Assembly (NCBI GenBank): GCA_015698045.1
Contig: BLAL01000051.1
Span: 62,001-126,000 of the forward strand
Reading direction: 5' to 3'
DNA: 64,000 nucleotides
From: Rhizophagus clarus
Taxonomy: Eukaryota; Glomeromycota; Glomeromycetes; Glomerales; Glomeraceae
Shown piece by piece: positions 1 to 10,491 of the stretch (position 1 is the stretch's first letter; every line of letters starts with the position of its first letter). Made by a program: the position numbers and the translations under genes. The notes under the pieces are model-generated. The model saw only the letters and a list, made by a program, of their open reading frames with translations. It was not told the origin of the DNA and did not search any database.

Positions 1-1878
1 AGTGCAACTTGGTTTACCACTTTGGATCTTGCAAGTGGTTACTAGCAAGTTCAAATGAGTGAAGAGGATATTGAAAAGACTGCTTTCATCACCCCCTTTG
101 GCCTGTACGAATTCCTCGTTATGCCCTTTGGATTGGCATATGCTCCAGGAACTTTCCAGCGTCTCATGAACTATATTCTCCAAGACTTTTTAGGAATATT
201 CGTGGCAGTATACCTGGATGATGTAATCATCTACACCAGAGGACCTCTAGAAACGCACTTGGATCACTTGCGTCAAGTATTTGAAACCTTGCGAAGCGCT
301 AATCTTCAAATTAAATTGAAAAAATGTTATTTTTGTTACCCCAATATCCACTTTCTTGGACATGTAGTAGGAAGGGATGGAATTCAAGTAGATCCAGAAA
401 AAATTGAAAAAGTGAAGAATTTTCCTATACCACAAAACTTGCGACAATTGCGTGCCGCGCTTGGATTATTCTCTTATTATCGAAAATTTATCTAAGATTT
501 TTCAAAGATTGCACGTCCCATGAATGAATTACTTAAAAAGGACGTACCTTTCGAATGGGATCAGAAGAAGCAAAATGCTTTTGAAAGATTAAAAGAGTGC
601 TTAATGAAAGCTCCCATTTTAAGCTACCCAGATTTCAACCGATCATTCATCATTTACACGGATGCCTCAGGAACAGGCTTAGGTGCTGTCCTTTCGCAAC
701 TTCAAGAGGATGGTAAAGAACATGTGATTGCATATGCAAGTCGAAGTATGAACAAAGCTGAAATGAATTATGCTATCACCGATCAAGAATGTCTTGCTGT
801 AGTTTGGGCTGTTCAACACTTTCAGCATTACTTGGGAATAAAGCCCTTCACTATTGTTACAGATCATATTGCCTTAAAATGGCTTAAAACCTCCAAGATT
901 CCAAAAGGAAGGCGAGCCAGATGGATCATGGAACTCCAGCAATATGACTTCCAAATTAAGCATCGCCCAGGAAAAGCCAATGCTAACGCTGATGCTCTAT
1001 CACGAATTCATGAAGACCCAGTTGAGTGTTATATGGTTTCTATCGTTCCTTCTGGATTAAATAATGAAGAAATGCCTGAAGAAACCTTAAATATCGATAA
1101 TGAGGAAATCTGTGAAAGATGTCATAAATCTGCCCTATGTACTGATGAATGGGATATCTTCCACGGCTTTAATAGTTATTGCTCCATCATAGGAGACGCA
1201 TGCTTTATTAATGATGGACATCATACTCATAGAATTTGCTTTGAGTGTCAACGAAGAATTGAAAAGAAAAGATGCGCTAAGAGTCAGAAAATTCAAACAC
1301 AACTACAAAAGGAAGAAGAAATCATCAATCGAGCAAAGACTTATATTTGGAGCAAATGCGACATGGAAATAGAATGTGTTGTAGTTCAAAGAAATGTTGA
1401 ACTCACCAAAGATCTAGAAATCCTAGATAATAATCGTCCTAACTACCGAAACCATTGCGAGAATTGTGGAACGCTTTTAAACTCAAAAAGAGAAAATTGG
1501 ATGTTATTTTCTTATCCACCCCCATACGATCAATGGTACTGCCGTAGTGATATACTTACGTGCAAAACTTGTTTCGGAGAATTAGCAGAAGAATATTTTG
1601 GAGATGTAGAAATGCAATACTTAGAAATCCTTAAAGAAACCACCGAGATGGAAATGTCACAAGATAAACATTTTTCTCCAGGAATCGGTTGGAAGTATGA
1701 TGAAGCAGAGGAATATGAAATTCAACAAACCCGTATTCATCCAGATATGAATCCAGACTATTTAGTTAATGAACCCTGGTGGAATGAACCTATTGATGTT
1801 CAAATTGAAAATTATTATTATGAAACTGAAATAATTATGAATGATATCAAAGTGGTTGTGCAACAACCACTTTTCTAA
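1..1878 (+). pseudogene. pol: Gypsy pol, RT + RNase H + Cys-rich segment, two in-frame stops
   Basis: One reading frame runs from base 1 to 1878 and is interrupted only by TAG at 43-45 and TAA at 493-495. The RT part shows the LDLASGY motif, the MPFGL motif and the catalytic YLDDVIIY motif (about 207-230). The TAG sits exactly where RT proteins have Trp after SGY, so it is a TGG to TAG change. The TAA falls just after the YRKFI motif of the connection domain. RNase H follows (IIYTDASGTGLGAVL, TDHIALKWL, ending in NADALSR near 1000). From about 1020 to 1875 is an acidic, Cys-rich segment with two CxxC pairs in each half, not a usual part of Gypsy pol. Synthesis of cDNA from RNA is the family role; this copy cannot make it without readthrough. 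Confidence 0.9.
1849..1873 (+). other. Perfect 10-bp hairpin at end of RT/RNase H ORF
   Basis: AAAGTGGTTG at 1849-1858 and its exact reverse complement at 1864-1873 enclose a 5-base loop, three bases before the TAA stop of the first ORF (1876-1878). The next pol ORF, integrase, starts at 1950 in another frame. The hairpin could affect translation at the ORF boundary, but a frameshift stimulator would normally lie downstream of its slip site, so this is only a suggestion. Confidence 0.4.
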
Positions 1879-1949
1879 ACTCAGCACCAAAAGAAAAGAA
1901 AACAAACGGGTGAAAGCGAAAGTGTTAGCATTGTGACTAACAGCCCATC

Positions 1950-3206
1950 ATGGATCCCAACCAATACCACCAAATTTATCAATATTTACATCAACAAATA
2001 CTACCTACCTTTAATACGTCTCGAGAAAAACAGAAATTTATCAACCTCTGCAACAATTTTGAATTAAAATTAAATTACCTCTATAAGAAGAACAAAAGGA
2101 AAAATGGACAATTATTGAAAGTTATTAGAAATTTTGAATTGGAACCACTATTATATATGATGCACAATGATCCTACTGCTGCTCATTTTGCAGTAGATAC
2201 CATGTTCAACAAAATTAAGGATCGTTACTATTGGCCTCAAATGTATGAAAACATAAGAGAATATGTTAGATCATGTGATTCTTGTCAAAGAAGAGGAAAA
2301 TCTAAAGCAAACCAATTGCTCCACCCTATTGCCATGCATGGACCTTTTTATCAAGTAGGAATAGACTTTGTTGGACCATTACCTATAACTCCTAATGGAA
2401 ATCGTTATATAATTGTTGCTATGGATTATATGACCAAATGGCCTGAAGCGAGACCAGTGTCACGTGCTACTGCGGAAGAAACATCACAATTTATCTATGA
2501 AGATATTATTTGTCGTCATGGATGCCCTGCAAAATTATTGTCAGATAGAGGAACACATTTCAATAATCAAATGGTAGAAAAACTTTTGGAAAAATTTGGG
2601 ATTAAACATGTATTTTCTACTCCCTATCACCCACAAACAAATGGACTAGTCGAACGATTTAATCGTACCTTATGTGAATCATTATCAAAGTTAGTAATCC
2701 AGACCAACGAGTGGGATAGATATATTGCTCCAGTCTTGTTTGCATATCGGACAAGCAAACATTCTACCACAAAAATATCGCCTTTTTATTTAGTAAATGG
2801 AAGAGAAGCTAGACTTCCTGTGGATAATTTATCTGATAATTTGGAACATATAAATCAAAGACTTTTATCTTTAATTGATGATCTTCCTCATGTACGAGAA
2901 GAAGCAAAGATAAAGGTTCAAGAGAGTCAGGTCAAGCAAAAAGATTATCATGATCAGAAAATTAAAAAGGAGTTAAATTTTGAAATAGGAGATAAGGTCT
3001 TATATTACGACGCTGCAAAAGAAAAACAATGGACCGGAAAATTAGACCCAAAATGGAAAGGTCCCTTTTATATTCATGAAATCAGGCAAAATGGTGCTTA
3101 TAAATTACGCTCTATGGAAGGAAAAGTTTTACGAACTCCTGTAAATGGAAGTTTGTTAAAATTGTATTACGATCGACAAAATTGGGCACCGATCATTGCA
3201 GTATAG
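1950..3206 (+). CDS. Gypsy integrase as a separate ORF
   Basis: An intact 418-residue ORF with ATG at 1950; a TAA lies 12 bases upstream in the same frame, so this start is the natural one. It shows the H2C2 zinc finger (HND..HF then CDSCQRR, residues about 71-114), the DDE core (Asp in GIDFVGPLP, Asp in LLSDRGTHF, Glu in TNGLVERFNRTL) and a C-terminal GPF-type module (KWKGPFYIHEI). It would insert the cDNA into the genome. In most Gypsy elements integrase is fused to RNase H; here it is in another frame, 71 bases after the previous stop. Either the two are joined by splicing or frameshift, or integrase is made from its own start. The frame is undamaged, unlike the RT part. Confidence 0.9.
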   Translation: MDPNQYHQIYQYLHQQILPTFNTSREKQKFINLCNNFELKLNYLYKKNKRKNGQLLKVIRNFELEPLLYMMHNDPTAAHFAVDTMFNKIKDRYYWPQMYENIREYVRSCDSCQRRGKSKANQLLHPIAMHGPFYQVGIDFVGPLPITPNGNRYIIVAMDYMTKWPEARPVSRATAEETSQFIYEDIICRHGCPAKLLSDRGTHFNNQMVEKLLEKFGIKHVFSTPYHPQTNGLVERFNRTLCESLSKLVIQTNEWDRYIAPVLFAYRTSKHSTTKISPFYLVNGREARLPVDNLSDNLEHINQRLLSLIDDLPHVREEAKIKVQESQVKQKDYHDQKIKKELNFEIGDKVLYYDAAKEKQWTGKLDPKWKGPFYIHEIRQNGAYKLRSMEGKVLRTPVNGSLLKLYYDRQNWAPIIAV

Positions 3207-3417
3207 TTAGTAATAATTTAGATTTACACCTCGTGGAAATATGACAATTTAATTTAAGTACGATCTACAAGTTTCACAGTGGAATCACAAGAATATTCAA
3301 CCAGTTGCCCCAAAATAATTCGAAAATTTTATGAAAATTTTATTAAAAAGAAAAGAAGAAAAATTACAACGCAAAAGAAAAGAAGAAAATAAACAAAAAA
3401 AAAAAAATGAAAATTAT

Positions 3418-3927
3418 TTATACGGTAGGAGGAGGAGGAGGAAAATTGTCGAGATAAGTAATAGAAGTAGTAGGAGTAGAAGGAGATTGTTGAACTCTAT
3501 TTGCAATCGCTACAGCTCGAACTGCTGTTTCTTGCTCCGCCACAAATTTACGACGCCACCCTTCTCGTTCCTGTCTTAAGGAACTTATCTTCGTCTCCAA
3601 CCTAGACTTATTCAAAGTTAATGACTGTACTTGAGTTCTCAGGAGCCTATTTTGGTCTTCCGTTTCTTTTAAATGCCCAATCTCATCTTCTTTGTGAACT
3701 ACCTTCTTCTCCAATTCTTCCTTTTCCATAAACAAGGAAGCTGCAACACCAAGAGCTTGTTGAGCTAAGCCTTCACTTTCTTGAGGCTTATCAATACCTT
3801 TTCTTCGAAAATGCCTTCTTCTGACGGCCTTACTTGGTTTATTATGTCTTCTTTTATTATTTTGGCCTCGAGAGGCGCGCGAACTGCGGAGTTTTCTGCG
3901 AGCAACGTTGGTGTCAGTGCGAGTCAT
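3418..3927 (-). CDS. Antisense coiled-coil protein inside retrotransposon
   Basis: A 169-residue ORF opposite to pol, between integrase and the putative 3' LTR. The N-terminus (residues 1-45) is very basic, with many Arg and Lys (RRRHFRRKG), like a nuclear localisation or nucleic-acid binding tail. Residues about 65-140 are a charged heptad-rich coiled coil. The C-terminus ends in a short poly-proline run. The start used is the first ATG (3925-3927). Composition is protein-like and not a mirror of a sense ORF, so it is probably real. Some plant Gypsy elements (Grande, RIRE2) carry antisense ORFs in the same place. Function unknown; an RNA-binding or regulatory role is a guess. Confidence 0.6.
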   Translation of the reverse strand: MTRTDTNVARRKLRSSRASRGQNNKRRHNKPSKAVRRRHFRRKGIDKPQESEGLAQQALGVAASLFMEKEELEKKVVHKEDEIGHLKETEDQNRLLRTQVQSLTLNKSRLETKISSLRQEREGWRRKFVAEQETAVRAVAIANRVQQSPSTPTTSITYLDNFPPPPPTV

Positions 3928-4129
3928 ATTGAAAATTAATGAAGAGAAGAAGATGAAGATGATTTAGAGATGGTGCGACATTGATGAAAATTTAAATGAA
4001 GAATCTTTCCAGCTTCCCAGGAATTACCACAAAAATCAAACCGAATTTTATCAGAAATTACCAACATTTACCAATCCCATAATTTGGAAAATTTGAAAAA
4101 TTAGGATATAAGGGAAGGCTGATCATAGC

Positions 4130-4280
4130 ACCAAATCTTCGTCACACGTACTCGGTCATTCTTGGCCAAGATGATTGGCTTCTATGCCTCGCTAATTTCG
4201 GGCTTCGGCACGAATTCCCTTCGGGGGCCTCTTAGCTTGGTATATCACGAGTGACCCCCATTTACTAGCGGGTTGGGAGT
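4130..4280 (+). other. GC-rich, structured non-coding block with UUCG loops
   Basis: This block is clearly less AT-rich than its surroundings. It contains two short TTCG-capped stems close together (GC-TTCG-GC at about 4201-4209 and CCC-TTCG-GGG at about 4216-4226) and ends in the purine-rich run GGTTGGGAG that could be the polypurine tract priming plus-strand DNA synthesis. It may be a structured RNA element of the retrotransposon 3' region. No ORF of note on either strand. Confidence 0.35.
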
Positions 4281-5431
4281 GTGGTGTAGTGAATAGAAAA
4301 ATATATATATCATTATTACATAATGATTTAATCAACAAAATTCGTAATATTGAGCAAATTTTGAGTTAATATTAATTTAGTGATCAACAATGATGAAGTA
4401 TGACATAATATGACGATTTAATTATTATATATATATACAGTAAAGTATAAATATCAAAAAAAAAAAAAAAAAAAAAAAAAAATGGATTTTTCTTTATTTC
4501 TTATTGATCTTCAAGAAACTCATCCTTTAGAAATAGGACCAATGATTCCTCCATATTTGGAAGATATGGATATAGAAGAAAAGTTTTTGAAGTCCTATAT
4601 GCAGTTACAGCGCTCGATACAGCTCAAAAATAGGATTCTATCGTTAGTAAATGCTTATTTTGTAGGAAAAATACTCGCAGAGATAGAATCAACGTCAGAA
4701 AGGTTCAGGATAAAGAGAAGATTAACAAAGCATTACTCGACCATGACAGAATATACTTTTGACCTTTTTGAACCTAATCCTTCTCAAATATTGCGAACTA
4801 AGTATTTGAACGTTCAAGACATAAGAAAAATGAAGCGTCAAGAAATCTTGGTATTAAGAAGTTATTTGAATCAGGATTTCGCAGGAGCTCAAAATTTAGG
4901 AGAGGAGAGTTGTTAGACGAATGATTTGCATTCACGTGATGGTGAATATTAATATTACTGCGCCACAAATGATCAACGTAGTATATAAAGTATATTAAGT
5001 ATATTTAATATATTTAGTATATATTTCTTATATATCATTTATAGTATATATAGTATATATAGTATTTATTTCTTATATTTCTTTTATTATTTAAATTTCT
5101 TATATATTATTTATTATATTTATATCTTTTATATCTTATATTATTTATATACTTGAATGAAGTTCAATTTGTATAAATATCTTGAATATTCGCTTAAAAT
5201 AAAGGAAGTTCAAACGAAGTTGTTTATAATAAAGTTGTAATTGCAAGTGTTATAAGATTGCCTTATTGTATAAGTTGTTAACGTACCTACAACTAATAAA
5301 GATACATTTCAATTATCGAATACACTGCCTTTTAGCATGTAAGGAATTGATTGGAATACTTCATAGCTAGTGTCTCCCTGAAGATATTCATAATTCACTA
5401 CTCGACGGACTGAGTTGGTGAACACCGGGCA
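4280..5431 (+). repeat. Putative 3' LTR
   Basis: The stretch starts TGTGG after a purine-rich run and ends CA before TATAAT-like DNA. It contains TATA-rich tracts around 4300-4460 and 4980-5160 and polyadenylation-like AATAAA motifs at about 5199, 5232 and 5297. About 1.15 kb is long for an LTR, and it would contain the 144-residue ORF, so the true LTR may be shorter. Ends cannot be proved with a single copy. Confidence 0.4.
4482..4916 (+). CDS. Unknown 144-residue protein next to a 27-base A run
   Basis: The ATG is formed by the last A of an uninterrupted run of 27 adenines (4456-4482). The protein is 144 residues and mainly alpha-helical by composition: acidic N-terminal third, a basic central part (FRIKRRLTKHYS, about residues 79-90), no signal peptide or membrane segment. 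I do not recognise a domain. Its position downstream of pol and in or next to the putative LTR suggests an accessory ORF of the element, or the first ORF of another insertion. The adenine run could be the relic of a reverse-transcribed poly(A) tail, a translational enhancer-like leader, or chance. Confidence 0.5.
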   Translation: MDFSLFLIDLQETHPLEIGPMIPPYLEDMDIEEKFLKSYMQLQRSIQLKNRILSLVNAYFVGKILAEIESTSERFRIKRRLTKHYSTMTEYTFDLFEPNPSQILRTKYLNVQDIRKMKRQEILVLRSYLNQDFAGAQNLGEESC

Positions 5432-6840
5432 GTATAATATTTTTAATAATTCAGGCAAAAATTATAGAATTTATATTATAATTTGTAATTTATATATATT
5501 TTTTCAGATTAATTTATAATTTTAACTCAAAATTTATTTTTAATTAAAAACAAAAAATATGAATTACAATCTATGTAAAATCAATACTACATTTATGTAA
5601 AATCAAATCTAAATTCAATAAATTGCGAATAAATCTATATTATATAAATCAATTATACTGTAAGTGGCATACTAACGAAATTAGATTTCACTTGTTCGCT
5701 TACTTATTTTCATTATATTCAAATTTGATCATTAAACGAAAGTAACATTATTAGTAACAGGTTGTTAGAAAAGGAACAATAATAAAAAAGAATATTAGTA
5801 GAAGAAAAAGAAATAGTTAGTAGTAAAAAATGTTAGTAGGAAAGAAATAAAATAAATAAAAATTAGTAGAAGAAAATAATTAGTAGAAATTATAGAAGAA
5901 AGAAACAGTAGAAGAAAGAAAATAGAAAAATAATGTACAAGTACCCTACAACTTCATCCCTAGGTAGTCAAAAATCTCAGGTAGTTCCAGACCACAGCAA
6001 ACATGAAAGATAACTATATATATACAATAGCAATGAAGAAAAATATTAGATAGTGGAAACGTTAGTAAAATTTAAGAAAAGTAAATGATAGAAAATTCAG
6101 ATATGTTAATAAGAGAAGTATTAGTAAAAGGAAGAAAGAAACGTTAGCAAGAGGACGTTAATAGAAAATATTTATAATCATATGAAAAGAGAAGTGTAGC
6201 GTTAATAAAAAATATACCTTATGTGTTCTTTTCCTGAATATAATAAAGAAAAAAATGTAAAAAAACGTCGTTAAAGAGAAGTGTAACATTAATAAAAAAA
6301 TATACCTTGTGTGTTTTTACGTGTTAATTTGATAATATTGTAAAAAAAAGAAAGCGGTTACAGACTTACAGTAAGCGAAAAAATTAAAGAGAAAAAAGAA
6401 AAAAAAAATAAAATGACAATATAAACAAATAATTAAATCATGTGATCATTAAATAATAAGTTGATTATAATTGGTCAACATTTGAACAGTTACACAAATT
6501 TTAAACAATATATTTTATCATATAGTACAGTATAATAACGAATGAAAGAATATAAAATATAGCAATAAAATTAATAAAAATTTTGCATTTTATGCATTTT
6601 ACATATAATTCTGAAAAGGGTGTACCGGTTATCTATATATTTTATTTATCATTTTTTGCTACGATAATATTATCATCGTTAATATCACGAATCTTACTTT
6701 CACCTTTTAGCGTACAATCTGCAATAAAGAAGCAGAACTATTCTGGTCCGTAACCGTATCATGCGCAAAAATTTATTTTCTTGATCTTGTACGACTTAAA
6801 AATGAATTTCTTAAAATATTAATACTAATCTTTTTTTTTA
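5432..6840. other. AT-rich non-coding DNA with a dispersed repeat
   Basis: No credible ORF. From about 5740 to 6490 the plus strand is purine-rich with many copies of GTTAGTA/AATTAGTAGAAG-like words. A related sequence lies in opposite orientation at about 16940-17600, including a shared AAATAATTAAATCATG word, so this looks like one dispersed repeat family. Confidence 0.45.
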
Positions 6841-7090
6841 GCAGCAAGTCATAGTGATCGTGGTGATCGTAGTGGTCGTGGTAGTCATAGAGGTCGTGGA
6901 GGTCGTGGTCGTAAAGGCGATGATGATATCGACGATGGGTAAAATTTTATTAATCAAATTTAAATTATCACTTAAAATATTATTATTTTAATTTTTTTTT
7001 ATAAGTACGACATTATCCTTTCTGACAGAGATGATGGCAACGACAATGAGCTTATAGATGACTTTGCGAAGCAGATAACATGTACATACA
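6841..7090 (+). pseudogene. Exon relic of an Arg/Gly/Asp-rich protein
   Basis: After a polypyrimidine tract and AG at about 6831-6841 there is a short open stretch encoding an RG/SDRG-rich peptide ending in an acidic run (GRGGRGRKGDDDID), then a GTAAAA donor-like site near 6939. After a second acceptor-like CAG near 7029 a further acidic stretch (NDNELIDDFAKQ) is open. Together they look like the last two exons of a gene whose 5' part I cannot find. RG-rich tails are common in RNA-binding proteins. This could also be chance in a repeat. Confidence 0.3.
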
Positions 7091-7230
7091 CCTTTTTCAA
7101 AATTATATGTAAAATGCAAAAATGCAAAATTTTTATCAATTTGTATTGCTATTTTTTATTTTACAGATTATAAATATATCTTTTAATAAAATTCAAATTT
7201 TTCAGTTTATACTATACGATAAAAATTTAT

Positions 7231-9498
7231 TAGCGAAACGAGTGAAATAAAAAAATTGAAAATTTGCCGTATTAGGTACTTTTGAAAGTTAAAACAATGC
7301 CGATGGAAACCTAAAAGTGCTAAAAGTGAGGTATATATATATATATATTAGTTATAGGAATAACTAAAGTAAGTAATTAATAGTTAGTGTTGGCGAATAG
7401 AGTATTTGCTGACGAAGAATTTGCTGACGAAGGATAAAAGGCGACAAAGTATTGACTGATGATGAAATAATAAGATAGTGTATAGACAAGTAACGATACT
7501 CAGTCCCATACATATCTTAGGAGGCTAGCCTATCGTGAATAACTCACTACAGAAGAATATGTATTTTATTTGCGCATATACCTATAACACAAGGTATATA
7601 GATGGACCTGCCAGTGAAGGCACGTATGTTCAGGAAAGGTGAAGGAAGGGAATAAGATATAAATGATATTAATTACTTACCCTATTTTAGAGTAAAACAA
7701 CGTGAGATATGAAAACGTTACGAAAAGAAGGACAGTAGAAGGACAGTAGAAGAAGATAGTAGAGAAAACCTAAAAAGAAGAAAGGGAAAGAATAGGGTTG
7801 GCAAGCGTTAGCAGAAGAATGGAAATACTGAGTATTTCAAATATGAAACAGTGAAATAACATAAAAGCGGCTGGGATCGCCCGACTGCTAACGCGCGATA
7901 CGTATATTGCTTACAATCTGTCGAGGTGTGACAGCCTACCCCTTACATTAAAACCATTCAGCGCGAAGCATTGAATAGCGCACTTGCCTTATAGAGCCCT
8001 AATGATATCAACACAAAGAAATTAAAATTATAAAATCTGGCAAAATTTGAAAGAAGTTTGCGGAGGTTGATGACGAGGATCATAAGAAATGGAACGTTTT
8101 AAAGAAAGAAAGGCTCGCTTTAGATTAACCAGTTCACGACATTCTCTTTTATTGGGACGAAGACAGTTGAGTGATACGTTTAACACGACCTATAATAACA
8201 AAGAAAGGAAAATAAAAGGGTCATCCAGGAGTACTAGATGAGCAAGTATAAACGTCACAATATTCAACAACCGCGTACAAGTGTTTCGCAGGATCCTTTC
8301 AGGACTGGATGATAATAACCATCCTGAGCGTAAGACATTTATCTTTACAACGCGTCCGCAGTCATCCTTTAGAAATCAACTCAAGCAGCTATGACCAAAT
8401 ATGAACCACACTCACCTTTAGCAATATCCAAATAAACGTTGGCTTCTTTAACTTTTATCTGAAACGGAGGGTAGATTTACGGCGAAAAGTAAAGGAACGT
8501 CTACAAGCCATGATTATTGAAGTCTGTAAAAAATATATAAATAAATAAAGGACGTAAAAGTTAGGAGGTGACATCTGGTTCGCATTCCATGTGACCCCAA
8601 GCCAACTATTCCTTGAACCCCACAGACTCCTAACTATCTTGTAAGCAGTATCATTAAAACTATGAAGCAATACTGGTATATCGTGTATATTAGATTATTG
8701 GAATATTTAAGACAGTTTATCTTTAGTTAGACCGTAATCTTTATAATACGTGCAGTGACCAGCGTAAACTCAGGGAACGCGTGCTTACCTTTAACAAAGA
8801 TATACAAGAAGGATATGAAAGCAATAGAGAGCGGAAAAAGAGTAAGAGAGTTATGGAAAAAATAGAAATAATATTTGAAGAAAAATATTTGTTAAAAGAG
8901 AGAAAAGAAGTTATTTTATATTTTTAAGATAAAACGCGACAAAAATTTGGGATATTTCATGATAATCTTAAGGAAAATAACTTAATTGGTGATCAACAAT
9001 GTGTTTGAAAACTAAATTGATATTAGTATAACATGACTAGTACAGTACATGACGGTTCCAAACTGGAATAAATATATCAAGTTGACTGTAATGTTGAATT
9101 TCAAACTGTAATTTAAATGATTTATAAAAAATTTCTTTTGAAGAACATTATCGATTTCTGTAAATTTCTTTTTCCATTCAAAAAGCCATCGAAAAGTTTA
9201 TTTATATGAATTATAAAATATCATATCAAATGAAAATATCAAACCATTTAAAAACTTACTTATATAATAAAGCAATAAATAGTTTATTTATATTCATATT
9301 ATATATATATTTTTTTATAATTGATTAATTATAATACTAGCTCAAAAATATTTGCCCTGGCCAATTTTAAAATATATTTGTTAGCACAAATACATCCAGC
9401 TTCTAATGCCTCGCTAGAAAGCTGTTGATGTTCATCAGAAAGCAAATGGATAATACAAAGAGGAAATTCATTTACATTTGAAAAAAAAAAATTTGTAA
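7231..9498. other. Non-coding region, less AT-rich around 7380-8830
   Basis: Between about 7380 and 8830 base composition is more balanced than in flanking DNA, but ORFs are short and unconvincing on both strands. A (TA)n run lies at about 7331-7348. The block is probably the body or LTR of a decayed element that I cannot classify. A 71-codon minus-strand ORF at 8455-8670 has no recognisable domain and is not called as a gene. Confidence 0.4.
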
Positions 9499-9594
9499 TA
9501 AAATTTTGAATAATTGAATTTATATACACACATTGTTGTTATCAATTAAAATTTTGAATAATTGAATTTATATACACACATTGTTGTTATCAAT
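9499..9594. repeat. 48-bp perfect tandem duplication
   Basis: Bases 9499-9546 and 9547-9594 are identical copies of a 48-bp unit. The second copy covers the stop codon of the minus-strand SANT-like gene, so the duplication is in its 3' end. Identity of both copies indicates a recent event. Confidence 0.9.
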
Positions 9595-10291
9595 CTATGT
9601 TGATAATGTTGGGTGGTGAAGAAGGAGGTGGTAGTGAAGAAGGAGGTGGTAGTGAAGAAGGAGGTGGTGGTGAAGAAGGAGGTGGTGGTGAAGAAGGAGG
9701 TGGTGGTGGTGGTGGCGAAGTTAGATTGATAATATTAGGTGGTGAATAAGGAGGAGGTGGTGGTGGCGGCGATGAGGGAGGAGAATAATTTAAGGGAGTT
9801 GTCGCCTGGGACGTCGCTCTCGACCTTTCGTTAATATCGTGAATTATATCATAATTCGTTCCTAATAATAAAGAACAATTAATTAATAAAATTTAAATAT
9901 AAAAATATTTAATATTTATATTTGTGATATTTACTTGGTTTTTCCCAGAAATGTTCTTTAAATTCTTCGAAAAACATTTCTCCTAACATCGTTTTCTTAC
10001 CCTTGGGATCGCCATCTACATATTTTTTCATTTTCTGATAAAATCATGTCATGTTTAGTATTTATATTAGTGATACGAAATATTTTATTTATATACCTTA
10101 TAAGCACGCACTAATCCGTAGAATTTTTCTTTACACTTTTTTCCTGAATAATCTGTTCCAAATTTAATATTTATTTCACTCGCAAGAGTTTTCCAGTAAT
10201 TGTATCTCATGTTATTATTTAATTGATGATAATTTTCATTTTCACTTTTTCTTTTTTCAATTAAGTAATTTAACTGATCTTTGGACCACAT
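9590..10291 (-). CDS. Myb/SANT-like DNA-binding protein with Pro-rich tail
   Basis: Reconstructed from three exons: 10291-10097, 10034-9935 and 9861-9590, with GT..AG introns of 62 and 73 bp and matching phases, giving 188 residues. Residues 1-65 start WSKDQLNYLIEKR and contain KKCKEKFYGLVRAYK; with exon 2 this forms a three-helix Myb/SANT-like (trihelix) fold of about 90 residues. The tail from residue 115 is low-complexity, with repeated PPPPSSP blocks. The start at 10291 is preferred over an upstream ATG at 10324 because the DNA just upstream is a tandem repeat. It probably binds DNA in the nucleus. It lies 0.95 kb beyond the 3' end of the transposase gene and may be a domesticated or element-borne factor. 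The poly-proline run is encoded by an unstable trinucleotide tract. Confidence 0.75.
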
Positions 10292-10293
10292 TG

Positions 10294-10425
10294 TAGAAAA
10301 GATAAAAAACTCGTAAAAAAACAATTGTTAGGTTGATAAAATTTGTTATCCTTTTAGAATAGAAAAGATAAAAAATCTCGTAAAAAACAATTGTTAGGTT
10401 GATAAAATTTGTTATCCTTTTATAA
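10294..10425. repeat. 66-bp tandem duplication at the 5' end of the SANT-like gene
   Basis: Two copies of a 66-bp unit starting TAGAAAAGATAAAAAA at 10294 and 10360, with a few differences. It sits directly upstream of the minus-strand start codon at 10291, so it may duplicate promoter or 5' UTR sequence. Confidence 0.8.
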
Positions 10426-10491
10426 GAATTTGATCGAATTTATTACTGGTCTATATCATTTCTTCGTTGTATTTATTAATTTGTCCTATTC

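Larger units (their letters stand above)
1..5431 (+). mobile_element. Ty3/Gypsy LTR retrotransposon, 5' end outside window
   Basis: The order RT, RNase H, integrase identifies a Ty3/Gypsy (Metaviridae-type) element. Gag, protease and the 5' LTR lie before the window. After integrase there are about 1.1 kb with an antisense ORF, a purine-rich stretch near 4268-4279, and a region with TATA-like and AATAAA-like signals ending TG..CA-like at 4280-5431, read here as the 3' LTR. With no second LTR in view, the LTR ends are inferred. Two in-frame stops in the RT part argue that this copy is dead. Confidence 0.85.

Noticed and set aside
4110-4290. Hammerhead or other self-cleaving ribozyme in the GC-rich block
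   Set aside because: The CTGANGA and GAAA core could not be placed on either strand.
8455-8670. 71-codon minus-strand ORF
   Set aside because: No domain, no splice context, and lies in a probable repeat.
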